A DNA stretch of 64,000 nt, from contig NZ_JACHYN010000005.1 of NCBI RefSeq assembly GCF_014192915.1, positions 248,001-312,000 on the forward strand. Reading direction: 5' to 3'. The notes beneath the pieces were generated by a model. It did not search any database and was not told where the DNA came from. It saw only the letters and a list, made by a program, of their open reading frames with translations. This DNA is from Azospirillum sp. OGB3. Lineage in GTDB: Bacteria > Pseudomonadota > Alphaproteobacteria > Azospirillales > Azospirillaceae. This document shows positions 18,714 through 27,067 of this stretch, in pieces (position 1 is the first letter of the stretch; the number at the start of each line of letters is the position of its first letter). The translations under genes were made by a program, and so were the position numbers.

Positions 18714-21700
18714 TCAGTCTTCCTTGGCCGGGACGCCACGGATGTGCCCGGCATTTCCCCAGTCGCCCGAGGACGACCCGCCGCCTGGCGCCCGGGCGGA
18801 CGCCTCCGCGCCCGGGGCAGGGTGCTGGTTGACGGCCAGCGGCCCGCTGAACAGGCCGCGGATCACCGTGTAGAACACCGGGGTGAAGATCAGACCGAAC
18901 AGCGTGACCCCCAGCATTCCCATGAACACCGCGGTGCCCAGCGACTGGCGCATCTCCGCCCCCGCCCCCTGCGCGATCATCAGCGGCACGACGCCCAGGA
19001 TGAAGGCGAAGGACGTCATCAAGATCGGACGGAGCCGGGTGCGCGCCGCCGCGACCGCGGCCTCGAAACGGTCCTTGCCCTCGAACAGCTCGTTCTGGCG
19101 CGCGAACTCGACGATGAGGATGGCGTTCTTGGCGGCCAGCCCGACCAGCACGACGAACCCCACCTGCGCCAGGATGTCCACCGCCAGCCCGCGCATCAGC
19201 AGGCCGGTCACCGAGGCCAGCAGGCACATCGGCACGATCAGGATGACCGACAGCGGCATCGCCCAGCTCTCGTACTGCGCCGCCAGCACCAGGAAGACGA
19301 AGACGACGGAGAGCCCGAACACCAGCAGGCCGGTGTTGCCCGCCGCCTTCTCCTGATAGGCCAGCTCGGTCCATTCGAAGCCGAAGCCGTCCGGCAGGGT
19401 GTCGGCCGCCGCCTTCTCCATCGCGGCCAGGGCATAGCCGGTGGAGAAGCCGGGCAGCGTGTTCCCCTGGAGCTCCGCCGCCGGATACAGGTTGTAGCGG
19501 GCGACGCGGTAGGGGCCGGTGATGTTCTCGAACTCCGCCACAGCACCGATCGGGACCATGTCGCCCTGCGCGTTGCGGGTCTTCAGGTTGGCGATGTCAC
19601 GCGGGGTCTGGCGGAACCGCCCGTCGGCCTGCGCGGTCACCCGGTAGGTGCGGCCCAGCAGGTTGAATTCGTTGACGAAGGCGGAGCCGACATAGATCTG
19701 CAGCGCCTCGAACACCTGATCGGCTGTGACGCCCAGCATCTCCGCGCGCTGGCGGTCGATGTCGGCGAAGACCTTCGGCGTCTTGGTGTTGAACAGCGAG
19801 AACACGCCGACGAGGCCGGGGATGCGGTTCGCAGCAGCGGACAGCTCGTTCACCGCCTCCTCCAGCGCGGGCAGGCCGCGGCCGCGCTTGTCCTCGACCA
19901 TCATCTTGAAGCCGCCGGAATTGCCGATGCCGCGCACCGGCGGCGGCGGGATGGTGATGATGAAGGCGTCCTCGATGGCGCCCAGCCGGGTCCTCAGGTC
20001 GCCCAGCACGGACTCCGCGGTCTGGCCGTTCGGAATGCGGTCCGCGAAGGGGGCAAGCGTCACGAAGATCGCCCCGGCGTTCGGCGCGTTGGTGAAAGTG
20101 GCGCCGTCGAAGCCGGCGAAGGGCACGGCGTGGATCACCCCCGGCGTCTTCAGCAGCGTGTCCACCGCGGTGCGCACCACCTCGTCCGTGCGGGCCAGCG
20201 ACGAGCCGGGCGGCAACTGCACCACGGTGATGAGGTAGCCCTGGTCCTGGTTCGGGATGAAGCCCGTCGGCGCCCGGCTGAACTGCCACGCCGTCAGGGC
20301 GAGCAGCACGCCGTAGACCGCCAGCACGATCACCGGCAGCCGCACCAGCCGCCCGGTCAGCCCGGCATAGCCGTTGGACAGCCGGTCGAATCCCCGGTTG
20401 AAGCCGCCGAAAAAGGCGTTGACCGGGCGCATCAGCGGCGACGGCTTGGGCGGGTGCGCCTCGTGCGGCTTGAACAGCAGCGCACACAGCGCCGGGCTGA
20501 GGGTCAGCGACACCAGGCAGGAGATCACCGTGGCGGTGGCGATGGTCACCGCGAACTGGCGGAAGAACTGGCCGGAGATGCCGCTGACCAGGGCCGCCGG
20601 AATGAACACGGCGGTCAGCACCAGGGCGATGGCGATCAGCGCGCCACCGACCTCGTTCATCGTCTCGTGCGCGGCGTCCTTGGGCTTCATGCCCTGGCGG
20701 ATGAACCGCTCCACATTCTCCACCACGACGATGGCGTCATCCACGACGATGCCGATCGCCAGCACCAGCCCGAACAGCGACAGCGTGTTCAGCGAATAGC
20801 CCAGCGCCGCCAGCACCGTGAAGGTGCCGATCAGCGAGACGGGGATCGCGGCGATCGGCACGATGGAGGCGCGCCACGTCTGAAGGAACAGGATGACGAC
20901 GACCACCACCAGCGCCACGGCCTCGAAGATCGTCTTGTAGACCTCCTCCACCGACTGCGCGATGAACTCCGTCGGGTTGTAGACCACGTCGTAGCGCATG
21001 CCGCTGGGGAAGCCCTTGGACAGGTCCGCCATGGTCGCCAGGATGCGGTCGGCGGTTTCCAGAGCGTTGGAGCCCGGCCGCTGGAAGATGACCAGCGGCA
21101 CCGCCTGCTGGCGGTCCAGATAGGCGTTGAGGTTGTAGTCCTGCGCCCCCAGCTCAACCCGCGCCACGTCGCGCAGGCGGGTGACCGCGGCCCCGTCGGT
21201 CTTGACGATGATGTTGCCGAACTCGCGCGGGTCGGTCAGGCGGCCCAGCGTCTCGACGTTCAGTTGGAAGGCGCCGGGGGCCGGCACCGGCGGCTGGTTG
21301 ATGACGCCGCCCGACACCTGGACGTTCTGTGCCTGGATCGCCCGCACCACGTCGCCGGCGGTCAGGCCGCGCGCCGCCACCCGGTCGGGGTCGAGCCAGA
21401 CGCGCATGGCGTAGTCGCGGGCGCCGAACACCTGGATGTCGCCCACCCCGTCCAGGCGCGCCAGCACGTCCTTGATCTGCAGCAGCGCGTAGTTGGACAT
21501 GTAGAGCTGGTCGCGCGTTCCATCCGGCGAGTTCAGATGGATCACCATCAGCATGTCGGGCGAGTTCTTGCGCACGGTCACGCCGATGCGCCGCACGTCC
21601 TCCGGCAGGCGGGGCTCGGCCACGGCGAGGCGGTTCTGCACCAGCACCTGCGCGGTGTCCAGGTCGGTGCCCAGCTTGAAGGTGATGGTGAGCTGGAGGC

Positions 21701-21965
21701 GCCCGTCGCTGGTCGCCTGCGAGGACATATAAAGCATCTCCTCGACGCCGTTGACCTCCTGCTCGATGGGGGCGGACACGGTGTCGGCGACCACCTGCGC
21801 CGACGCGCCGGGGTAGGTCGCGTTGACCACGATGGTCGGCGGCGCGATCTCCGGATATTGCGCGACCGGCAGGGTCAGATAGGCGAAGATCCCGATCAGG
21901 GTGATGAAGATCGACAGGACCGCCGCGAAGATCGGCCGATTGATGAAGAAGTGCGAGAGGTTCAT
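18714..21965 (-). CDS. RND multidrug efflux transporter, HAE1 family (AcrB/MexB/MexF-like)
   Basis: Inner-membrane proton-driven drug exporter of 1083 residues. The start MNLSHFFINRPIFAAVLS is typical of the family. Membrane segment 1 is followed by PVAQYPEIAPPTIVVNATYPGASAQVV, and segment 4 carries the proton-relay acids in GIVVDDAIVVVENVER (Asp-Asp pair near residue 405). The second half repeats the porter domains and 12 membrane helices in total are expected. The C-terminal 40 residues are a Gly/Ser/Ala-rich tail without family similarity. The adaptor gene ends 14 bases upstream. No outer-membrane factor gene is present in the window. Confidence 0.95.
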   Translation of the reverse strand: MNLSHFFINRPIFAAVLSIFITLIGIFAYLTLPVAQYPEIAPPTIVVNATYPGASAQVVADTVSAPIEQEVNGVEEMLYMSSQATSDGRLQLTITFKLGTDLDTAQVLVQNRLAVAEPRLPEDVRRIGVTVRKNSPDMLMVIHLNSPDGTRDQLYMSNYALLQIKDVLARLDGVGDIQVFGARDYAMRVWLDPDRVAARGLTAGDVVRAIQAQNVQVSGGVINQPPVPAPGAFQLNVETLGRLTDPREFGNIIVKTDGAAVTRLRDVARVELGAQDYNLNAYLDRQQAVPLVIFQRPGSNALETADRILATMADLSKGFPSGMRYDVVYNPTEFIAQSVEEVYKTIFEAVALVVVVVILFLQTWRASIVPIAAIPVSLIGTFTVLAALGYSLNTLSLFGLVLAIGIVVDDAIVVVENVERFIRQGMKPKDAAHETMNEVGGALIAIALVLTAVFIPAALVSGISGQFFRQFAVTIATATVISCLVSLTLSPALCALLFKPHEAHPPKPSPLMRPVNAFFGGFNRGFDRLSNGYAGLTGRLVRLPVIVLAVYGVLLALTAWQFSRAPTGFIPNQDQGYLITVVQLPPGSSLARTDEVVRTAVDTLLKTPGVIHAVPFAGFDGATFTNAPNAGAIFVTLAPFADRIPNGQTAESVLGDLRTRLGAIEDAFIITIPPPPVRGIGNSGGFKMMVEDKRGRGLPALEEAVNELSAAANRIPGLVGVFSLFNTKTPKVFADIDRQRAEMLGVTADQVFEALQIYVGSAFVNEFNLLGRTYRVTAQADGRFRQTPRDIANLKTRNAQGDMVPIGAVAEFENITGPYRVARYNLYPAAELQGNTLPGFSTGYALAAMEKAAADTLPDGFGFEWTELAYQEKAAGNTGLLVFGLSVVFVFLVLAAQYESWAMPLSVILIVPMCLLASVTGLLMRGLAVDILAQVGFVVLVGLAAKNAILIVEFARQNELFEGKDRFEAAVAAARTRLRPILMTSFAFILGVVPLMIAQGAGAEMRQSLGTAVFMGMLGVTLFGLIFTPVFYTVIRGLFSGPLAVNQHPAPGAEASARAPGGGSSSGDWGNAGHIRGVPAKED

Positions 21966-21979
21966 GGCCCCGGCTCCGC

Positions 21980-23200
21980 TCAACCGGCCGGCGGCTTCGG
22001 TGGCTCGATCCGTCCGTCCTGCGGCGTCACCTTGGCGCCCGGCCGGGCCCGGACGAGGCCGTTGATGATAACCTTGTCCGTCTCCTCCAGCCCGGAGCGC
22101 ACGACGCGCAACCCGTCCTCGATGGGGCCGAGGCGCACCGGCTTCGGCACGACCGTCCCGTCATTGCCGACCGTCAGGACGATCTTGTTGGCTTGGTCGC
22201 TGACCACGGCCTGATCGGGGATCAGCGTGGCGGTGTAGCGCTCGGACCCCGGCAGGCGCAGCCGCCCGAACTGGCCGGGCGTCAGCAGCAGCGACGGATT
22301 GGGAAAGACGGCGCGGGCACGGATGGTGCCGGCGCCGGGGCTCACCTGATTGTCGATGAAGTTGAGCGTGCCCGTCAGGGTCCAGTTCTGCTCGTCGAAC
22401 AGGCGGCCTTCGACTGCGATGCCGCCGTCGCGCTGCGACCGCAACGCGCCGCGCGCCGCCGCGCGCTGATAAGCGAGGTAGTCGGCTTCGCTCATGTCGA
22501 AGGTGAAGTAGATCGGGTCGAGCGAGACGATGGTGGTCAGCAGGGTCGTCGTGCCGGTGTCCCCGCCGACGATGAGATTCCCGACGCTGACCTCGCGCCG
22601 GCTGATGCGACCGGCGATCGGGGCGGCGATGCGGGTGAAGTTCACATTCAGCTCCGCCGTCCGGACGGCGGCCTTCGCCACCTCGACCCCGGCGGCGTCG
22701 ACGCGGACCTGCTGCTGGCGCTCGTCAAACACGCTGGCCGCGACGTTGTCGCTGCGCCGCAGCTCCGACGCGCGGGCGAGCTGGCGGTTCGACAGGTCCA
22801 GCTTGGCCTCGGCCTGCTGCTGCTCCGCCTGCGCCGAGGCCAATGCCGCCTCGAACGGACGCGGGTCGATGATGAACAGCGGATCGCCCTGCTTGACGAG
22901 CTGGCCGTCCTGGAACGCGATGGAGTCGAGATAGCCGCTGACCCGCGCCCGGATTTCCACGAAGTCCACCGCCTGGAACTGGCCGGTGAACTCGTCCCAT
23001 TCGACGATCTCCTTGCGCAGCGGCGGGCTGACCGTCACCGGCGGCGGGGCATTCTGGGCGGTCTCGGCGGCGCGGGCGCCGTCGCCGGACGAACCGGCCA
23101 TCGACAGACCGCCGACCACGGCGAGAACGGCAAGCAACAGCGCCAATCCGGCCATCACCCGACGAACGGATGCAGCCCTTCCTGTTCCAACCGCCGTCAT
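21980..23200 (-). CDS. RND efflux periplasmic adaptor, AcrA/MexE-like
   Basis: Periplasmic adaptor of 406 residues for the RND pump downstream. It has an N-terminal anchor (about residues 12-35, VMAGLALLLAVLAVVGGLSMAG). Adaptor motifs follow: EWDEFTGQFQAVDFVEIRARVSGYLDSIAFQDGQLVKQGDPLFIIDPRPFEAAL, a helical hairpin (about 110-180), NFTRIAAPIAGRISRREVSVGNLI, and the barrel SLDPIYFTFDMSEADYLAYQR. The start is the ATG at 23200, which precedes the membrane anchor; the open frame continues far upstream but does not encode family sequence. Its promoter must lie in 23201-23446, where no adjacent regulator gene of the TetR type is seen. Confidence 0.93.
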   Translation of the reverse strand: MTAVGTGRAASVRRVMAGLALLLAVLAVVGGLSMAGSSGDGARAAETAQNAPPPVTVSPPLRKEIVEWDEFTGQFQAVDFVEIRARVSGYLDSIAFQDGQLVKQGDPLFIIDPRPFEAALASAQAEQQQAEAKLDLSNRQLARASELRRSDNVAASVFDERQQQVRVDAAGVEVAKAAVRTAELNVNFTRIAAPIAGRISRREVSVGNLIVGGDTGTTTLLTTIVSLDPIYFTFDMSEADYLAYQRAAARGALRSQRDGGIAVEGRLFDEQNWTLTGTLNFIDNQVSPGAGTIRARAVFPNPSLLLTPGQFGRLRLPGSERYTATLIPDQAVVSDQANKIVLTVGNDGTVVPKPVRLGPIEDGLRVVRSGLEETDKVIINGLVRARPGAKVTPQDGRIEPPKPPAG

Positions 23201-23446
23201 GACCGTCTCCGTTCCCGTCCCCGGAGCCCGGATGGTTGCATGGATCGGCAAAGTTCCACAGGACGCGAAGGTTGCAACCGCTAATCCATAAAAAGGGGGA
23301 GAGTCACCGAATCCGTTCGCAAAATTGGCGAGGCGAAGCGAGAGAGGATGGCGCGGCATGGCTGCGGAACCACGGAATCGCTCCTCTGCACGGCACCACT
23401 CCCCCGCCGACCTGTTCCTGCACTGAGTCACAGCCAGGAGGCCACC
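23201..23446. other. divergent intergenic region without a recognisable site
   Basis: This 246-base gap separates the efflux adaptor (leftward) and the DUF5872 gene (rightward) and must contain both promoters. I see no Fur-type box, clear palindrome or small gene in it. A purine-rich stretch AAAAAGGGGGAGAG is at about 23289-23302. Confidence 0.4.
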
Positions 23447-23950
23447 ATGGCATCGCGCGCCGAGCGCTCCGACCCCGGTTTGTGGGAAAAGGTCAAGGCA
23501 AGCATTCAGCAAGGCGACAAAGGCGGCGAGCCCGGCCAGTGGTCGGCCCGCAAGGCCCAGTTGGCCGTCCAGGAGTACAAGCGGTGCGGCGGCGGCTACG
23601 AAGGGCCGAAGAGCACCGACAACAGCCTGAAGCAATGGACCGAGGAGGAGTGGGGCACCCGCTCCGGCAAGCCGAGCGCGGAAACCGGGGAACGCTACCT
23701 GCCCCGGCAAGCCCGCCAGCATCTGTCCAAGGCCGACTACCAGCGCACCAGCGACAAGAAACGCGCCGACACGAAGAAGGGCAAGCAGTTCTCCAGGCAG
23801 CCGGACGACGTGGCCCGCAAGACCGCACCCTTCCGGCACCACGAGGGTGGGGAATGGACCCGCGCCGCCCTCTACGAGAAAGCCCGGCAGCAGAACCTGC
23901 CCGGCCGCTCCCGCATGAGCAAGGAGGAGCTGCAAAAGGCGCTGTCCTGA
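23447..23950 (+). CDS. DUF5872 domain protein with C-terminal Rho-N/SAP-like motif
   Basis: Hydrophilic, strongly charged protein of 167 residues. The central part (about residues 10-130) matches the DUF5872 pattern: LWEKVKASIQQGDKGG, QWSARKAQLAVQEYKRCGGGYEG, LKQWTEEEWGTRSGKPS, GERYLPRQARQHLS and KKRADTKKGKQFSRQPDDVARKTAPFR. The last 35 residues (TRAALYEKARQQNLPGRSRMSKEELQKAL) look like a small Rho N-terminal or SAP-type helix-extended-helix found in nucleic-acid-binding proteins. AGGAGG at 23436-23441 fixes the start. Function is unknown; small basic proteins of this kind occur in rhizobia and relatives. A DNA-related or stress role is only inference. Confidence 0.85.
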   Translation: MASRAERSDPGLWEKVKASIQQGDKGGEPGQWSARKAQLAVQEYKRCGGGYEGPKSTDNSLKQWTEEEWGTRSGKPSAETGERYLPRQARQHLSKADYQRTSDKKRADTKKGKQFSRQPDDVARKTAPFRHHEGGEWTRAALYEKARQQNLPGRSRMSKEELQKALS

Positions 23951-24165
23951 CAAGCCACCCGGAAAGACATCCCATGGCGGCATAGGCGGCGGCGCGGGCG
24001 GCGTCACGCCCCCAGGGCGCCTGTGGGCTTGTACTTTTTGTCGACACCCTTGCCGGAAATTGGCGTTTGAGGTGAATCGCGACGCTGCCTAGCCTGCCAC
24101 CAGTCCACGACGCGACGTGACCGCTCCACACCACATTGCGGGCTTGAATGATGAAGGAACATCCG

Positions 24166-25605
24166 GTGGCAGGCACCGATTCGATCGCCGATCTCGTGAT
24201 TCACGGGGGTGAAATCGTCACCTCCGCGGCGCGTTTCCCGGCCAGCATCGCCATCAGCAACGGCAGGATCGCCGCCATCGGCGCGCCGGAGACGATGCCG
24301 CCCGCGGCCGAAACGCTGGACGCGACCGGCCTCGCCATCCTGCCCGGCGGCATCGACGTCCATGTGCATTTCCGCGATCCCGGCTACACCCACAAGGAGG
24401 ACTGGGCCAGCGGCACCAGCGCCGCGGCGTTCGGCGGCGTGACCACCGTCTTCGACATGCCCAACACCATCCCGACCGTGGCCACGCCGGAGATCCTGGC
24501 CGCCAAGCACGCCATCGCGGACGAGAAGGCCTACGTCGATTACGGCCTCTACGCGGTGCTGGGCGAGGAGTCGCTCGACCACGTCGAAGCGCTGGCCGAA
24601 GGCGGCGTCATCGGCTTCAAGCTCTACATGGGCAACACCTTCGGGCGCATCCCGTCGCCGGACACCGGTGCCATGCTCGAACTGTTCGAGCGCGTCGCGC
24701 CGACCGGTAAGCGCGTCAGCCTGCACGCCGAAACCAACACCATCATGGAGCGGCGGGAGAAGCGCCTGCGTGAGGCCGGCCGCAACGATCCGCTCGCCCA
24801 CCTCGACTCCCGTCCGGCCGTCGTGGCGGTGGAGGCGGTGGAGCGCGCCGCGACCCTGGCCGAATGGACCGGTGCGCGCATCCACATCCTGCACATCTCC
24901 TCCAAGGAGGAACTCCGGCCGCTCGCCGAGGCGAAGGCCCGCGGGGTGGACATCACCGGCGAGACCGGCCCGCACTACCTGATGCTGAGCACCGACGATT
25001 ACGCGCGCTGCAAGGGCGTCATCCGCGTCAACCCGCCGGTGCGCGAGGCCGACTGCCACGAGCCGCTGTGGAACGCCCTGAAGGACGGCACGATCGACAT
25101 GATCGCCACCGACCACGCGCCCCACACGCCGGAGGAGAAGACCCGCTCGGTGATCTGGAACTGCGACTGCGGCTTCCCCGGCATCGAGACCCAGATGCCG
25201 CTGATGCTGACCGCCGTCGCGGAAGGCCGCATGGACATCCGCGACTATGTCCGCGCCAGTTCGGAAGCCCCGGCCAAGAGCTTCGGCCTCTACCCGCAGA
25301 AGGGCGCCATCCTGCCCGGCGCCGACGCCGACCTCGCGCTCTTCGACCTGTCCGAGGAGTGGGTGATCGACGACTTCAAGCTGCACTCGCTGTCGCGCAT
25401 CTCCCCCTGGCACGGGCGCACGGTGAAGGGAAAGCTCAAGCACACGCTGGTCCGCGGGGCCTTCGTGGTGCGCGACGGCGCCCTGGTCGAGACCATGAGG
25501 GGCCACGGCCGCTCCGTCCACACCATCCAGCGCATGCCGCCGGCCGAACCGCGCAACACCCACAAGACCATCGCGGCGGTCACCGCCGCAACGCCCACGG
25601 CGTGA
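24166..25605 (+). CDS. dihydroorotase/allantoinase-like cyclic amidohydrolase
   Basis: Metal-dependent amidohydrolase of about 480 residues, class I dihydroorotase/allantoinase branch, hydrolysing a cyclic amide or ureide. It carries the HxH metal motif with DPG (DVHVHFRDPGYTHKEDW), the candidate carboxylated Lys in VIGFKLYMGNTFG, later His ligands in SLHAETN and IHILHIS, and the catalytic Asp in MIATDHAPHTPEEK. AAGGA at 24154-24158 is seven bases before the GTG at 24166, so I take that GTG; in-frame ATGs at 24148 and 24151 lack a ribosome site. The next gene is a DUF3830 protein. Pyrimidine-biosynthetic dihydroorotase is less likely given its catabolic neighbours. Confidence 0.85.
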   Translation: MAGTDSIADLVIHGGEIVTSAARFPASIAISNGRIAAIGAPETMPPAAETLDATGLAILPGGIDVHVHFRDPGYTHKEDWASGTSAAAFGGVTTVFDMPNTIPTVATPEILAAKHAIADEKAYVDYGLYAVLGEESLDHVEALAEGGVIGFKLYMGNTFGRIPSPDTGAMLELFERVAPTGKRVSLHAETNTIMERREKRLREAGRNDPLAHLDSRPAVVAVEAVERAATLAEWTGARIHILHISSKEELRPLAEAKARGVDITGETGPHYLMLSTDDYARCKGVIRVNPPVREADCHEPLWNALKDGTIDMIATDHAPHTPEEKTRSVIWNCDCGFPGIETQMPLMLTAVAEGRMDIRDYVRASSEAPAKSFGLYPQKGAILPGADADLALFDLSEEWVIDDFKLHSLSRISPWHGRTVKGKLKHTLVRGAFVVRDGALVETMRGHGRSVHTIQRMPPAEPRNTHKTIAAVTAATPTA

Positions 25606-25619
25606 CGGGGACGCCGGCC

Positions 25620-26033
25620 GTGAGCGACCTCCTCATCACCGCCGGCTCCTTCCGTTTCGAAGCGCGCTTCGAGACGGACGGGGCGCCGAAGACGGTTGCC
25701 GCGCTCCGCGCGCGGCTTCCCTTCCGCAGCCGCATCGTCCATGTCCGCTGGAGCGGCGAGGGCGTGTGGGTGCCGCTCGGGGAGACGGACTTCGCCGTCC
25801 CCTACGAGAACCACACCAGCCATCCGGCGCCGGGGCAGATCATCCTGTATCCCGGCGGCCTCAGCGAGACGGAAATCCTGCTGGCCTACGGTGGCGTCAG
25901 CTTCTCCAGCAAGGTCGGCCAGCTCGCCGGCAACCACGTCATCACCCTGACGTCGGGGCTGGAAAACCTGCCGGAACTGGGCCGCCTGGTCCTGTGGGAA
26001 GGGGCCAAGGACTTCGAGATCGCCCTGCGCTGA
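25620..26033 (+). CDS. DUF3830 family protein
   Basis: Small protein of 137 residues with the DUF3830 pattern, related to cyclophilin-like folds: FRFEARFETDGAPKTVAALRARLPFRSRIVHVRWSGEGVWVPLG, then ENHTSHPAPGQIILYPGG and EILLAYGGVSFSSKVGQLAGNHVITL. Members usually sit beside amidohydrolases or hydantoinase-like enzymes, as here. No catalytic role is established that I know of. The start may be the GTG at 25620 or the GTG at 25602, which overlaps the amidohydrolase stop (GTGA); both lack a strong ribosome site. It probably forms a two-gene unit with the amidohydrolase. Confidence 0.82.
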   Translation: MSDLLITAGSFRFEARFETDGAPKTVAALRARLPFRSRIVHVRWSGEGVWVPLGETDFAVPYENHTSHPAPGQIILYPGGLSETEILLAYGGVSFSSKVGQLAGNHVITLTSGLENLPELGRLVLWEGAKDFEIALR

Positions 26034-26040
26034 CCGCCCC

Positions 26041-26069
26041 GCCCTCTCCTCCTCCGGCGGGGAGAGGGC
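26041..26069. repeat. CT/GA-rich hairpin between convergent genes
   Basis: GCCCTCTCC at 26041-26049 pairs with GGAGAGGGC at 26061-26069. It lies between the DUF3830 stop and the opposing amidase stop. It is the same type of sequence as the hairpins at 4375, 39728, 51179 and 62239. Confidence 0.6.
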
Positions 26070-26081
26070 GCGCCGGCCGTC

Positions 26082-27041
26082 TCAGGACGCGCCTTTCAGC
26101 GCCCAGCGCGGAAGCAGGGCGTGGATGCCCTTGTGCCGGTTCACCAGCTGCGTCACCCGCAAATCGGCGGCGACGCTGCACAGGCGGTAGGCGTCCTCGG
26201 CGGACAGGCCGGTGCGGCGGGAAATCAGCGCGATCATGGCGCGGAGCGCAATCCGCGCCGCCTCGTCGAGGTCGGGGTCGAAGCCCATGGTGATGACGTG
26301 GTCCGCCGTCTCCGCCCACGGGCCGGCCAGACCAGCCCCCTTCACGAGTTCAATGCGCAAGCGCCCGGTCAGGCCGGTCTCGACCGCGGTCAGGCAGACC
26401 TCGCCATCGCCCTGCGCGGCGTGGCCGTCACCGACGGACAGAAGCGCGCCCGCGGTCCACACCGGCAGGTGAAGCACCGCGCCCGCCGTCAACTCCTTGT
26501 TGTCGATGTTGCCGCCGAAGGCGCCGGGCACGATGGACGTCAGCCGCCCGTCGGACGGCGGCGGCGCCGTCCCGATGACGCCGAAGAAGGGGCGGGCCGG
26601 AATCTTCAGCCCCCAGGGCATCCGGATCACGCCGCGCGCGCGGTCGATGGGCAGATGAATACGGCCCCCCCCTGGCGCCAGATCGGGCACCAGATCGGGC
26701 AGCGCCCCGGCGCCGGGGCGGATCAGGTTGAAACCCCAGTCGTCGCGCAGCGACACCTCCAGGATCTCCACCCGCAGCGCGTCCCCCGGCTCCGCCCCTC
26801 GGACGGCGATCGGCCCGGTCATGATGTGCGGTCCCGGCCCCGGCTCTACGGCGGCGGCGATGCGCCGGTGCTCGGGCCGGACGGTCATGCCGCGCCCATC
26901 CGGCGGCAGATCTTCCGTCCCGCCGCTGACGGTGTGGATCGTCACGACGTCGCCGCTGGCGATCTCGGCGACCGGCGGCAGCGTTCCGTCGAAGAAGCCC
27001 CAATGCACGCATTCGGGGGTCGGGGCGAGGTCGAGCGGCAT
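26082..27041 (-). CDS. acetamidase/formamidase family protein
   Basis: Amide hydrolase of 319 residues, FmdA_AmdA family, which releases ammonia from formamide, acetamide or similar small amides. Family features are HWGFFDGTLPPVAEIASGDVVTIHTVSGG near the N-terminus and GPIAVRGAEPGDALRVEILEV. FFGVIGTAPP, GAFGGNIDNKELTAGAVLHLPVWTAGALLSVGDGHAAQGDGEV and the C-terminal SRRTGLSAEDAYRLCSVAADLRVTQLVN also fit. The ATG at 27041 gives a family-length protein; upstream frame is open but unrelated. It is the last gene of a seven-gene leftward operon starting at 33185. Confidence 0.92.
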   Translation of the reverse strand: MPLDLAPTPECVHWGFFDGTLPPVAEIASGDVVTIHTVSGGTEDLPPDGRGMTVRPEHRRIAAAVEPGPGPHIMTGPIAVRGAEPGDALRVEILEVSLRDDWGFNLIRPGAGALPDLVPDLAPGGGRIHLPIDRARGVIRMPWGLKIPARPFFGVIGTAPPPSDGRLTSIVPGAFGGNIDNKELTAGAVLHLPVWTAGALLSVGDGHAAQGDGEVCLTAVETGLTGRLRIELVKGAGLAGPWAETADHVITMGFDPDLDEAARIALRAMIALISRRTGLSAEDAYRLCSVAADLRVTQLVNRHKGIHALLPRWALKGAS

Positions 27042-27067
27042 GGAAGGGTTCCGAAGAAAAAGGTTGG

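Noticed and set aside
18744-22214. Open reading frame of about 1150 codons on the + strand
   Set aside because: It is antisense to the RND transporter, with the same shadow-frame composition and no recognisable domain.
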